From assembly GCA_032988165.1 (NCBI GenBank), contig JANTQF010000017.1, forward strand, positions 62,001 to 126,000: a stretch of DNA of 64,000 nucleotides, read 5' to 3'. The notes below the pieces were generated by a model that searched no databases, was not told the origin of the DNA, and saw only the letters and a list, made by a program, of their open reading frames with translations. The position numbers were made by a program, and so were the translations under genes. The first letter of the stretch is position 1, and every line of letters begins with the position of its first letter. Source of the stretch: Emmonsiellopsis sp. PD_33. Taxonomy: Eukaryota > Ascomycota > Eurotiomycetes > Onygenales > Ajellomycetaceae. Shown one piece after another: positions 33,766-43,036 of the stretch.

Positions 33766-34197
33766 GTCTTCGGGCAGGAAAACCGGGATACATCTGGAGG
33801 TAGAAGTCATCAGTTATTTTTAAAATAAGCTTATAATTTTAGGCCATACCAAGCCGGCTGGGTCTCAACTTTATTCAATACAAGCTTTCATAGCCTATTA
33901 ACTTTAACTCTGACACCATGTCATTGTCTCTTCCACCATCTCAATTGACAACCAGCAATGACAACTACTTCTCATTCAACAATCTTTTGAGTTTGGCTCT
34001 TCCTACCTTGTCGTTCTGCGTAGGGGTTGGCATGGGCGTTGGGGATGGGTTTGGGGGTGGGTTTGGGAGATGGATGGCGCTCTACTAGTATGGTTTTGAA
34101 AGTGGTTCTGGCTCTGTTCAAGTGGGAGTAAACAATTAAAATTCTCTATCTCTGTTTACTAAAAGAAACAAAAACCACAAATAACTAAGCACAACTT

Positions 34198-34320
34198 GAA
34201 AGCATCCCCAGCACATCAGAACGGCAACCCAACAGACTTCATCCCCAGCACGACAAACTGGCAACTCAACAGACAGTGACCTCATCCCCAGCACAGCAGA
34301 ATGGCAACTCAACAGATCAA
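34198..34320 (+). repeat. Minisatellite, three units of about 40 bp
   Basis: Three tandem units each begin with CATCCCCAGCAC and continue with a variable part ending in GGCAACTCAACAGA or a near match. The decayed left duplicate contains only one such unit (32,631-32,653), so the array expanded after the duplication or shrank there. It lies in the 3' flank of the nucleotidyltransferase-like gene. Confidence 0.7.
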
Positions 34321-34326
34321 CAGGCC

Positions 34327-35019
34327 TCATTCCTGCAAATCGTCCAAGTGCACAGTAAGGGGATCGGTTCCCGGTTCGGCAAGGAAACTGTAGTATTCTT
34401 GTTGCTCAGGTGTGTTGTCCTCCCATGGAATCAACATTTTGCTGATCCCCAGGCGTACCAAAATGTCGAATGTAGTGGGAGGAACGTGAAGGCGGATTTC
34501 AGCCATGTGGTAAAATCCGAAACGAAACTTCTCGGCGCACTGGTCGCTGATCGTGTCGTTGGATTGCACCATTTGGGTGCAGAGGAAGGTAATGTCACGA
34601 GCGTCTGTTCTTCTCTTGAACATTCCATTGTCGTCGTCCTGTCTTAGGTAGAGACAGGTCAATTTCAGTCCAAGCGCGTAGTCGAGTCTGAGGACTCGAA
34701 CTTGGCCAACTATGGTGGTGTAGGGAAGCATTTCTTCGAACGTGGCCTTTTGAACCGCATTTGTCAGGATGTCGACAGACACGTTGGTCCCTTCAGCGGT
34801 AAAAACTATCTTTCCGGATACCTCACTAAATCCATTTATTTGGCGGAGCTCATTTTGCAGTGCAGGTAGGTCGGGCGTGGCGACGAGAATGTCAACGTCT
34901 TCGGTGAGTCGACCGCTGCCGAGAAAAGTCATGGCAGCTCCTCCGATTAAAATGAAACGGCCGGCCAGACGAGCCTGGATGGCTTCGACACATGCACGAA
35001 GGACTTCGATAGGTTGCAT
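34327..35019 (-). CDS. Nucleotidyltransferase-fold protein with intact catalytic triad (AbiEii/MNT-like)
   Basis: Intronless, 230 residues. RFILIGGAAMTFLGSGRLTEDVDILV (21-46) is the signature of the pol-beta-type nucleotidyltransferase fold: Gly26-Gly27, then D41-x-D43, with the third carboxylate D83 in VSVDIL. All metal-binding positions are present. The overall pattern resembles the AbiEii/MNT-type group, which in bacteria transfers nucleotides to RNA or proteins; fungal members have no established function. The C-terminal half is helical. It faces a second nucleotidyltransferase-fold gene across a 662-bp shared promoter and has a decayed tandem copy to its left. Substrate and partner unknown. 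Confidence 0.75.
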   Translation of the reverse strand: MQPIEVLRACVEAIQARLAGRFILIGGAAMTFLGSGRLTEDVDILVATPDLPALQNELRQINGFSEVSGKIVFTAEGTNVSVDILTNAVQKATFEEMLPYTTIVGQVRVLRLDYALGLKLTCLYLRQDDDNGMFKRRTDARDITFLCTQMVQSNDTISDQCAEKFRFGFYHMAEIRLHVPPTTFDILVRLGISKMLIPWEDNTPEQQEYYSFLAEPGTDPLTVHLDDLQE

Positions 35020-35681
35020 GATGTAGGCTGGGCTACCTCAAGGCCAAGATTAGTTTAGTATCAACGAAGTAAGAACAGGTCCTGGATACTATGATATTTC
35101 AAAGGAAGAGCCAAAATACATACCAGGGATAAGCTTGAACTGGGAGCGTGGATAGTATGAGATAGAAAGTTGTGTGAGGTTGATGTTCGGAATCAAGGTT
35201 GGGTGACAGCTAGGGACGCAGAAGGTGAGATGGTGAAACAAAAGGCGAGGCGGCTAAGTAGAAATTGAGGCGGTTAAGTAGAAGATGAGGTGGTGAAGCA
35301 GTAAGGTGATGAAGGAGGAGGAGAAGGAGGAGGAGAAGGAGGAGGAGAATGAGGAGGAGAAGAAGGAGGAGAAGAAGGAGGAGGTGAAGAGGTGAGGGTG
35401 AGTTACCTCCCTCATTCACTCTCATCTCCTCACCTTCTGCTTCTTCACCTTTCCACCTACAAAAAGTGAATGTGGTGGGGAGCTCATGGGGTGTCCAGGA
35501 CGGGATCAATGAAAAACACAAATGACGTCATATAATTGTCCCCCGCCAAGCGGCGGAAAAAAGCTTTTCCTTTGGTCCGGCCTTTCTGCCGTCTTCCTCC
35601 ATCCCAATTGACAACCAGCAACGACAGCTTCTTCCTGTTCAACTATCCTTGGAGTTTGATCTTCCTGCCTCGTCTACCATC
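35020..35681. promoter_or_regulatory. Shared divergent promoter with purine tract and hairpin
   Basis: Only space between two head-to-head nucleotidyltransferase-fold genes. Contains three degenerate direct repeats of GAGGCGGCTAAGTAGAA type (35,248-35,300), an almost pure GGAGGA/GAAGAA purine run at about 35,313-35,395, and an inverted arrangement in which GGTGAAGAGGTGAGG-like sequence faces its complement (35,377-35,455). The purine tract could adopt triplex or slipped structures. Confidence 0.5.
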
Positions 35682-36614
35682 ATGGCCGATTTCGAGGCCC
35701 CGTTCAAGCTACAAGGCTTTGTGTTCTGGCGTTATCTCCGCACTGCTGAAATACTCGAGCAGTCTGGCCTGCGATACTGCATTGTCGGTGACGTTGTCGC
35801 TAAAATTCTGGGGTTCCCGCTGGCTATCAGCGATCTTCTCCTTGCTGTTGCAGATGAACAGCTTGATGCTGCACGGTCAATTCTAATAACCAACCACGGC
35901 TTTGTTGAATATCCCCAGGTCAATGAAACGTTCTGGGACAAGCGCACAACGAAAGAGAAAGACAACCAAACTGGCTGGCCGGGTTACAGGCTCGTTATTG
36001 ACACAAATTTCCTTCCTTGGCACTCTAGTCTTGTACTTGTTCCTGCAAGCTACTGGCACCTGGATCTGTCGCCCTCAAGCCTTTCTAACAATACCTTTTT
36101 ACACCCTACTACCCTGTGCCGTTTTCCCACAAGGATTTTCTATCTCGACGGTCAGTATCTATCTTCAATGAACGGGACTGTGCCGATACTAACCTTTGAA
36201 CCTCTAGCCCTCATCGATGTCATTATCGAACGCTTTCGTCAGGAAGAACTAAACATATCCATTACGGCTTACTTTGAGACCCAATATTGCTACTTGCTTG
36301 AGGTTCTCCCTAAAGACGTCATCACCAGCCTGCCAATTGAGGATCAGTTCTTCGTTGACCTGTTTGAGAAAGTGATGATGCCTTCTGCTAGGAGCAAAGT
36401 CTGCTTCCAGCGAAACCAAATTCGGGCTGGTCTTATCAGCCCTGAAGATGCAAGGGCTTCTATTCCACGAAAAGATCTGGGACTAGCCGCTATCAAAAAG
36501 AAATTCCGCGAGGCCGCAGCTAAATCCACTTCGCCCCAAACGGAGGGAGCAGATGTGCCGAAGCTAGTTGGACCAAACCATCCTACAGAAAACGATGAGC
36601 TGTCTGGTAACTAA
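35682..36614 (+). CDS. Nucleotidyltransferase-fold protein lacking catalytic aspartates
   Basis: Single exon, 310 residues from the ATG at 35,682 (the frame is open further upstream but without ATG). The N-terminal third follows the fungal nucleotidyltransferase-like family: LEQSGLRYCIVGDVVAKILGFP, then AISDLLLAVADEQLDAARSIL. Where active members have GG/GS and D-x-D, this protein has Gly36-Asp37 and D51-L-L, so the second metal ligand is missing and activity is doubtful. A candidate third carboxylate occurs in RLVIDTNF. The C-terminal half contains a helical SISITAYFETQ-type region and a charged tail. It is transcribed divergently from the intact nucleotidyltransferase-like gene and may be its regulator or partner; this is inference. 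Confidence 0.65.
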   Translation: MADFEAPFKLQGFVFWRYLRTAEILEQSGLRYCIVGDVVAKILGFPLAISDLLLAVADEQLDAARSILITNHGFVEYPQVNETFWDKRTTKEKDNQTGWPGYRLVIDTNFLPWHSSLVLVPASYWHLDLSPSSLSNNTFLHPTTLCRFPTRIFYLDGQYLSSMNGTVPILTFEPLALIDVIIERFRQEELNISITAYFETQYCYLLEVLPKDVITSLPIEDQFFVDLFEKVMMPSARSKVCFQRNQIRAGLISPEDARASIPRKDLGLAAIKKKFREAAAKSTSPQTEGADVPKLVGPNHPTENDELSGN

Positions 36615-37453
36615 ACGATCTTGAAGCTCCAATCACGGAGTACTTTTCCGCCCAACGGCTAATGGTGAAGCCAATTGTTCACCCTGTTCCCTTAGCAAGT
36701 CTGATAATAATATTTTCTGTATGCATGTCCTTGTTTATTTACTGTCGTATTATTATAATACTGAATTGTCTGATGCTACTATATTCCGATATTTACCATT
36801 CATTGTGGTTTTAAGTAAGGATATTACCCCCTTCTGCCATCTCAGGTCTTAATCTGATAATGCACAGACCATTACGCCATCTACCATCTTGTTATAGAAT
36901 TAGACATGAAAGCATTGTACGGTACACTTTCTGCTTTACTGGTATGGTGACACCGCAGATCGCGAGGTTTTTTCCCCACAATGTGCGCTCTGCACGGAGT
37001 GGTTTTCCTAGTGTGTATATTAGCAGTAGCACCACATATCTTCTAGATGAGTGGAGTATAATTAATAATAATAATAATAATAGACATGAAAGCATAAAAT
37101 CAATGCCTTGTTTAGAGTCGAATTGCCCAAAATAAGCTTGTAAAAAAACAAAATGGATCAATCTCACAGAAGAAAAGAAGAACCTGGGGTAAAATCTTTT
37201 CCCCTATCATCCCTGCCCTATCCGGGACCAGATACCTAAAGGCAGAAAACCCCAGGAAAATGAATGCAGCAAGTGGCGGAATGTGATATAGGAACAGAAT
37301 CTCAGACTATCAAGGTAATGCGACCCAGATGGAGGAAAAGAGTAGATAGAGAAACATATATAGAGAGTGAGAGGAACTCGATTAGGAAAACGGCAGGTAT
37401 CTCGAAAACAGATCTCGCCTCTTCTTTTCCAAAGCAGCTCCCGTCATGCCCTA
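36615..37453. other. Intergenic region
   Basis: AT-rich with an AAT/TAATAA simple repeat (37,060-37,081). No gene supported. Confidence 0.5.
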
Positions 37454-37946
37454 CTACAGCGTTGGATGGGGCGTCCGAATCCGCTCGTAGCATTCACAGC
37501 TAAAAGCCCCCATGCAGGGGTCAAATGGGAAAAACCGACACTCCGGCCCATGAAAATCATGGCATCTGCCAAGTATTGCAGTTGCAGTCCCAAGCTTCTG
37601 ACATTGCCTAGACGAAAAGCTCCATGTTAGCTCCATAACTCCTTCACACGATGCATGGTCAAATCATGCGCTATATATTCACAAAAACAGTAGGTGAAAT
37701 AGCTCACTTGTTGCACGAGGCACGACTATTAAAATAGTGGTCGTATGCCCTGCATCTAAATTCGGGATGCGGGGTCCACTTCACGGCGAGCTCACTGGCA
37801 GGACTCGCCGTGGATGCATCACTGGCAACGTCAGGGGCAGCTTCTCTCCCAACGATTTCGGTCTGGGGCTCCACGATGGGGACAGGGCTGGCAATGGCAG
37901 GGATGTTCAAAGCTGAGATGATGCCGAAGACGGCTGGAAAACGCAT
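37454..37946 (-). CDS. Small secreted cysteine-rich protein (8 Cys)
   Basis: Two exons, 37946-37708 and 37607-37454, join in frame across a 100-bp intron (GTGAGC...CTAG) to 130 residues. The first about 20 residues (MRFPAVFGIISALNIPAIAS) are a clear signal peptide. A propeptide-like acidic/Ala-Ser segment follows. The C-terminal 75 residues hold eight cysteines, enough for four disulfides, ending with a CxC pair and basic RTPHPTL. Without splicing the frame would stop two codons into the intron and lose six cysteines, which supports the model. I do not recognise the family. Size, secretion and cysteine pattern fit effector-like, antimicrobial or cell-wall-associated small secreted proteins; no activity should be assumed. 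Confidence 0.65.
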
Positions 37947-39112
37947 TTTTGACTTTGGTTTCGATTGAGGGGGTAAAAGATGTGAGTGATGATTCTGGTA
38001 ATAGCAATGAGGTCGTGGATATTTTTGGTTTCGGTCTTGGATCTCTTGCTATTGTCAATGAGATAAAAAGGTTCGATCTGCTGGTGGGAGGGATATCTGG
38101 CGCGGGTTTATATTCTTTTCCCCAGACACTCAGAGGTACTTCTCTTTTTCTTCCCTCTAACGCCAGTAAGACGGATTATACGGGCCTGACTTCATTAATA
38201 TGCACTTCAGTAGCCGTCATAAGCAAGTGATCTTCGATAAGAACGTAACATTTTGTCTTCAATTGCGAGCAAGAGCCGCATGATGCTCTCCCAAAACGGC
38301 GGGCAAAATATGCATGGTATGACATGGAACGTTCATATTACCCTCTAAACAGCCGCATTTGAGCCTTTCTCTTCATATTCAACGAGGCTTTCATGACCAC
38401 AGTCACCGAACCCGGCCTGTATAGGACCTCTGCCTCCAGATATCATTGACAGTGATCTCCAGTAGCGGAAACACAATGTTACCACGGTATATGGTCCTTC
38501 CTGAGAGCTGCCGGCGGGTATTGGTCATTTATGCGATTGCACTCTGACATCTCCGGAGACGGTTCTTTGTTTAGCTGTTAAAATGATTTCATAAAGCGAC
38601 ACGGATCCGTAAGACATAAGCCACGAGTAAGATTTTCGTTTTGCGAACGATACCACTTACCTTCCAAGAACGGCTGATATCCATATTGACAAATTACTAT
38701 GTAAGTTAGACAGGACAAAGTTCCTATGGCTAGGAAAGAGGGGGATATTTCCCACACGATATCCGGTCCGGGATCATTGCACGCCACAGAATGCCTGGTT
38801 CTTCAACGGCGTGGTTAAGGGATTTAGGTAGAAAGTTGCATCCGACGTAGTTCGTGTTTTGTATACGATCGATTTCAGAATCCCCTGCTCAAAGCAAGAC
38901 GGCGTGTCCGCGGAAATCCGGAATCTAGATAACGCGAAAATGATGTACAGAAGTGACTGTGAGTAAGGAATTCTCCATCGATATTACCCCTGAATCAATA
39001 GAGGCTTATAACTCGGGATTGTCATAGTGTGCGGAAGAACAAGCCTGCCGCTTAGTAGAAACCATCATGATTGTATCATCCTTGTATAGCATCTGCGGAC
39101 AATTATGAACAT
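37947..39112. other. Poorly resolved region with open minus-strand segments
   Basis: Minus-strand frames stay open in several cysteine-containing pieces: about 38,790-38,970 (includes SCFEQGILKSIVYK and ends FCGVQ-stop), 39,015-39,145 (includes GQDGLDVHNCPQ and ends HYDNPEL-stop), and an ORF at 38,578-38,787 without ATG. They could be exons of one fast-evolving or broken gene whose first exon is the signal-peptide ORF at 39,113-39,313, but I could not find splice sites that join them. Confidence 0.3.
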
Positions 39113-39313
39113 CTAGGCCGTCCTGACCTGAGCTCGTCCAAACCTGGGGGCCTGATATTGGATACAAATTAAAAAATGACCGAGTTGGGTGGTCTTCTTT
39201 GGTAGTCCTGGCAGTAGGATGTGGAAGTTAGGGTTTTCAGAGCCCGCAAACGCCGAAAGCAACGGATAGAACGAAATGAGACTAAAATAAAAAGAGCCCT
39301 GTGTAATGAGCAT
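39113..39313 (-). CDS. Possible signal-peptide exon of an unresolved secreted protein
   Basis: 66-codon ORF starting at an ATG with a good signal-peptide profile (FYFSLISFYPLLSAFAGS). A CATAAATAG element lies about 25-35 bp upstream of a likely transcription start. The downstream part overlaps, in another frame, an open segment with GQDGLDVHNCPQ, so the true gene may be spliced or frameshifted. Function unknown. Confidence 0.3.
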   Translation of the reverse strand: MLITQGSFYFSLISFYPLLSAFAGSENPNFHILLPGLPKKTTQLGHFLICIQYQAPRFGRAQVRTA

Positions 39314-39785
39314 AAGTGATAAGACGAACTCGCGGCCATGACTATTTATGAGTCAACATATTTCGTCCTTCTTCGCATTCAAACGAGAGGAGAGTATGGG
39401 TTTCGCGGGGGAACTTAGAAGCAAGTGGCAAGGTTACGATATGTAGCATGCCAAAGTGTGAACTTGAATGGGCACCCTAGAGCATGCTGATAATTCTCGT
39501 GCATTCTCTTGTGTTGAAATGATAAACAGGAGGGAGGTCAAGGAAAAGGGGGAAACAGGGAGGCGTTTTTTTAGAGCAGAGCGATAGCTTAGTCATCGTG
39601 CCCGAAGCTCAGCATCGAAGCTCCCCTCGACGAACAGAAACCTGCATGCTCATTGTGATATACCAGCCCCCTATCTATCCGTACTAGTTGCGGACGAAAA
39701 CATTGACACCCCCCAGCAAAGTACCCGTACCCATCACACCCAAGAATCCCCGCACAAAACAAACAATCACAACCAATCCATCCCT
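39314..39785. other. Intergenic region
   Basis: Promoter region of the NOSIP-like gene. Nothing else recognised. Confidence 0.45.
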
Positions 39786-41065
39786 ATGGCGCATTCCAAG
39801 CGCAACACTTCCCTCCCGCACTTCACCTCCTACGAACGCTCTCTCCTCCGCTCCACCTGGGGCACCCAAAGCACGCGTCTATCCCGTGAATCCTTTCTCC
39901 CCTTCGCCTCCTGCCGCCTCTGTCTGCTCCCCGCCCGCGCCCCCGTCGTCGCCTGCGCCACCAACGGCGATCTCTTCTGTCGCGAATGCGCCGTCAGCGA
40001 TCTCCTCGCGCAGCGGAAGGAGATTAAACGGCTAGAGAAAGAGCGGGAGCTGGCGGCGCGGGATAAAGAAGAGGATGAGGAACGGTTAGCTGACGAGGCG
40101 CGGGAGAGGGAGCTGAGGGAGTTCGAGATGGTGAGCATGGGGCTTGAGGAGAGGAAGAGGAAATTGGATGCGGAGAAGGGTGGGGAGGAGGGGGCTAGTT
40201 CGAATGGAGAGTTGGCGAGGAAGAGGAGGAAGGGGTTTGAGTTGGATGAGGATAGTATGCGGAATATTGCGAGGGAGGAGAGGGACAAGATTCGAAGGGA
40301 GATCGAGAGGGAGCGGGTGAGATATTCCTTTCCTGGCTGGGTTTCATGGCTGGCCAGGTTTTTTTTTGCCGGGGACTATGCTGATGGATGTACCTTTGAC
40401 TTTTCACAGAATGAATCATCCAAGTCTAAACTACCATCTTTTTGGGTTCCATCACTCACCCCATCTACATCGAATGGACCGCTTGATGCCAAACCGGCGA
40501 AACTGTCGCCTCTATGCCCCGCCTCGACCCCTGAGAATAAACATGGTTATTCGTTGAAAGGTCTAGTTACCGTAACCTTCACCGAGGATAAAGATGATAA
40601 ATCCGGGGAGATGATACGGGTATGTCCGAGCTGCAAGAAGGGGTTAACCAACGGTGTTAAGGCGATATGTATGTTCCACCCCTTCCCTAGCACCGTCCTT
40701 CAATTTGACGATATCCTATCAATATATGTGGCGGGAATCCTGCTGACAAAAATGAAAAAGTAACAAAACCCTGCGGCCATGTAATTTGCAAACCATGCGT
40801 TGAGAAATTTATGACGCCTCATGAAAGCCCAGATCCCCATGGCACAGATCCAAAGGACAAAGAGTTACATGGAAAGGTGCTCTGTTATGTATGCGAAACC
40901 GATGTGACGGAACGAAAGGCAAGCAAGGAACCGAAGGAAGGGAAGAAGGAGAAAGAGAAGGATAAAGTCCGACCGGGCTTAGTCGAGATTAGCAGCGAAG
41001 GCACGGGGTTCGCCGGTGGGGGCAAGAATATGGCGAAGAAGAAAGGGACGGCGTTCCAATGCTGA
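39786..41065 (+). CDS. NOSIP-like RING/U-box ubiquitin ligase
   Basis: Three exons, 39786-40316, 40410-40668 and 40761-41065, give 364 residues. The N-terminus (SKRNTSLPHFTSYERSLL...YGTQS-like WGTQSTRLSRESFLPF) and the first half-RING (CRLCLLPARAPVVA...LFCRECAVSDLLAQRKEIKRLEKE) match the zf-NOSIP domain. A long charged coiled coil follows. The second RING-like module is split over exons 2 and 3 (VCPSCKKGL, then PCGHVICKPCVEKF and LCYVCETDV). Metazoan and plant NOSIP proteins are ubiquitin E3 ligases associated with spliceosomal complexes; the fungal role is presumed similar. Intron 1 is 93 bp, in frame and stop-free, so a retained-intron product with 31 extra residues is possible. It converges on NUC1 with 241 bp between the stops. 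Confidence 0.88.
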
Positions 41066-41306
41066 TGAATCGGGTATCATGCTATCTACAATGTTCCATC
41101 TGTATTATTATATCCATATTTTACTTCTGGGTGGATTTGGGATGAGAATATATGCAAGGCCGTCAGATAATAGACTTCGCGGAAACTATGGTATAATATA
41201 CATGGCCAATATCGAAAAGACACAAAATCCCAGAAAAGGTTCAAACTATTAAATGACGCTTTATCAGAACTTACACACACATCATTCGGAGAACAACCCC
41301 CCCCCA

Positions 41307-42332
41307 TTAAGGAGCGCGCAGGGCCTTGTTATTGCTATTCTTCACAAATTCCCTCACGGTGATCTCACACTTGATCTCCTTGCATAACTTCTTTCTCCGG
41401 TCAGCTGGGAGCTTCGATGCAAACTCCAACCCACTCGCCCTCTCCACAGCTTCCAGAGGCACCTCGAAATCCGTCAGGCTCTTGTCATTCGGGATCCGAG
41501 CATTGGGCAAAACAAACGCGCCCAAGCTAACCTTGCCACTAGCTCCCGACCCATCCTCCGCGAAGATAACCTTGTAGAAATGCGTGGGCACAGCAACATT
41601 TGGCGGGTTCCCGATGACTTCATAGCTCACCCTCCACTTCCCATCAGCCGGGTCGCGCTTAGGCAAATACAAAGGCCCCGTCACAATCCTAACCGACGGA
41701 TAAAACTTGGTCAAACGCCGGCAAAAGTCCTCGAAATGCGCCCAGTAATCCCGGTTAAACCCCTCGCCGACCTGCGGACACATATTCGCCAGCGAGAAGG
41801 TGGCATCCATGGCTTCCTGGCTCCATTTTGCGTCTGCGGCGGGCACCTGGTGGCCGCGGTCGTAGCCGGAACGGTAGTAGTCATTCAGCCGAGCGCGGAA
41901 GGCCTGCGGAATGGTGGTTTCCTCGTAGAAGGTGCTGTGCTTGCGGTCGCCGTTGTTTTGGCGGACGGATTCGGGGGTGATGTGTTCGGCGACCCAGGCG
42001 GGGTTGCGGGTGCGACGGTCGAAGCCGCTGGTTAGAGGCAGGCTGGTTACAGCATCCACAACGGGGCCGGGGAAGCCATATTGGAGGAGACCGGTTGGGT
42101 CGACGGGGCTTTTAGGCTGGATCGGAGCGACGGCGGTGGTTTGGGGTTGGGGGTATGGGGATGGGAGGGAGGAAGTTGGCGTGCTTGGTGCTGGGAGACG
42201 AGGGGCAGCAGCAGCAGGGGTAGGTGGTGCTGGTTGCTGACGGTTGGACTTCGAAGAGTAGAGGAGCGCAGTGACGCTGGCTCCAGTAGCAGCACTGGCA
42301 GCGGCTATGACAGCGAAGGTTGCCTTGGACAT
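41307..42332 (-). CDS. NUC1: Mitochondrial endonuclease G homologue
   Basis: Single exon, 341 residues from the ATG at 42,332. DNA/RNA non-specific beta-beta-alpha-metal nuclease of the mitochondrial inner membrane, with roles in recombination, mtDNA clearance and apoptosis-like death. Residues 1-25 (SKATFAVIAAASAATGASVTALLYS) are a mitochondrial targeting/anchor segment, followed by a Pro/Ala-rich linker (33-75). The catalytic DRGH is at 158-161, and N183 in SLANMCPQ is the conserved metal ligand. NRDYWAHFE completes the core. The frame is open 132 codons further upstream, but that part is arginine/serine-rich and unlike the family, so the internal ATG before the targeting sequence is preferred. 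Confidence 0.95.
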   Translation of the reverse strand: MSKATFAVIAAASAATGASVTALLYSSKSNRQQPAPPTPAAAAPRLPAPSTPTSSLPSPYPQPQTTAVAPIQPKSPVDPTGLLQYGFPGPVVDAVTSLPLTSGFDRRTRNPAWVAEHITPESVRQNNGDRKHSTFYEETTIPQAFRARLNDYYRSGYDRGHQVPAADAKWSQEAMDATFSLANMCPQVGEGFNRDYWAHFEDFCRRLTKFYPSVRIVTGPLYLPKRDPADGKWRVSYEVIGNPPNVAVPTHFYKVIFAEDGSGASGKVSLGAFVLPNARIPNDKSLTDFEVPLEAVERASGLEFASKLPADRRKKLCKEIKCEITVREFVKNSNNKALRAP

Positions 42333-43036
42333 TTTGGCAGCGGCTTGGGCGTTGTGAGGCCGTTCACGCAGACAAAAGAAGTGACAGGACGGAAAGAAGG
42401 CGGGAGTAGAACGAATGCAAAGTGAGGCCCCTCCAAGCTCGCCTGATGCTGTGAGATTGTCTCGTCCGGCGCTGTGCAACTCGATCGACGCGATCTCAAA
42501 AAAGTTTCCTAATCCGGCAAAAAGTCGGCTTCTCGAGCGGTCAGGTGGACCTGTGAGATCCGGCCAATCAGAGGCTGCGGGAGGTTGATTTAAGCTTCGG
42601 CCAATAGAAATGCCGCATGCCACGCTTATTCTAGCGCGCGGTTCACTCACGTGGGTTCTACTGACTAAGCAAAGGTACACCGGCTGCCGCGCGAAATCAG
42701 GTACCTTGGAGGAAACCGCTAAGCCCATACAGGCCTAGCGCGCTGCAGACAACCTGGGAATGAAGTCACCTCCGACGCAGAGCCGCATCCATCTCCCTCC
42801 ATTCTGTCCGGAGCATCATGACCCTATATGAAATGTTGCTTTGATATATTTTCATACTTATATTTCAAAAATACGCTCTTTAAACCTGTATTCGTCCCTA
42901 TCTACGGCTTCAGCCCATGCTTAACTCCTCCTTTGTGCGCCTTGATTGAGCTGGGGATCTTGGGACGGCCTGTGGCAAGCACCAGCCGTTAGGTGGAAGC
43001 GCTAATTCTTCAAGCTATTCTCTATCATCGTCCAGC
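42333..43036. promoter_or_regulatory. Divergent promoter NUC1 / zinc transporter with two CCAAT boxes
   Basis: Two CCAAT sequences in the same orientation (42,564-42,568 and 42,601-42,605, each in a CGGCCAAT context) lie 230-270 bp upstream of the NUC1 ATG. CCAAT boxes bind the fungal HAP complex. The remainder shows no further recognisable site. Confidence 0.5.

Larger units (their letters stand above)
32396..34016. repeat. Decayed left copy of a tandemly duplicated locus
   Basis: Anchored matches show this block duplicates the DNA starting at 34,017. 32,396-32,500 matches 34,017-34,130. 32,745-32,890 matches 34,327-34,470. 33,230-33,400 matches 34,555-34,715. 33,930-34,016 matches 35,590-35,676 (the leader of the plus-strand gene in the right copy). 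The order is the same throughout, and the end of the left unit abuts the start of the right one, so the arrangement is a tandem duplication with a unit of about 1.6 kb. The left copy has many substitutions and deletions and carries a CpG-free insert at about 33,480-33,765. Confidence 0.75.

Noticed and set aside
42333..42728. 132-codon N-terminal extension of NUC1
   Set aside because: The frame is open, but the sequence is unlike the family, and the downstream Met directly precedes a mitochondrial targeting segment. The region also contains CCAAT promoter elements.
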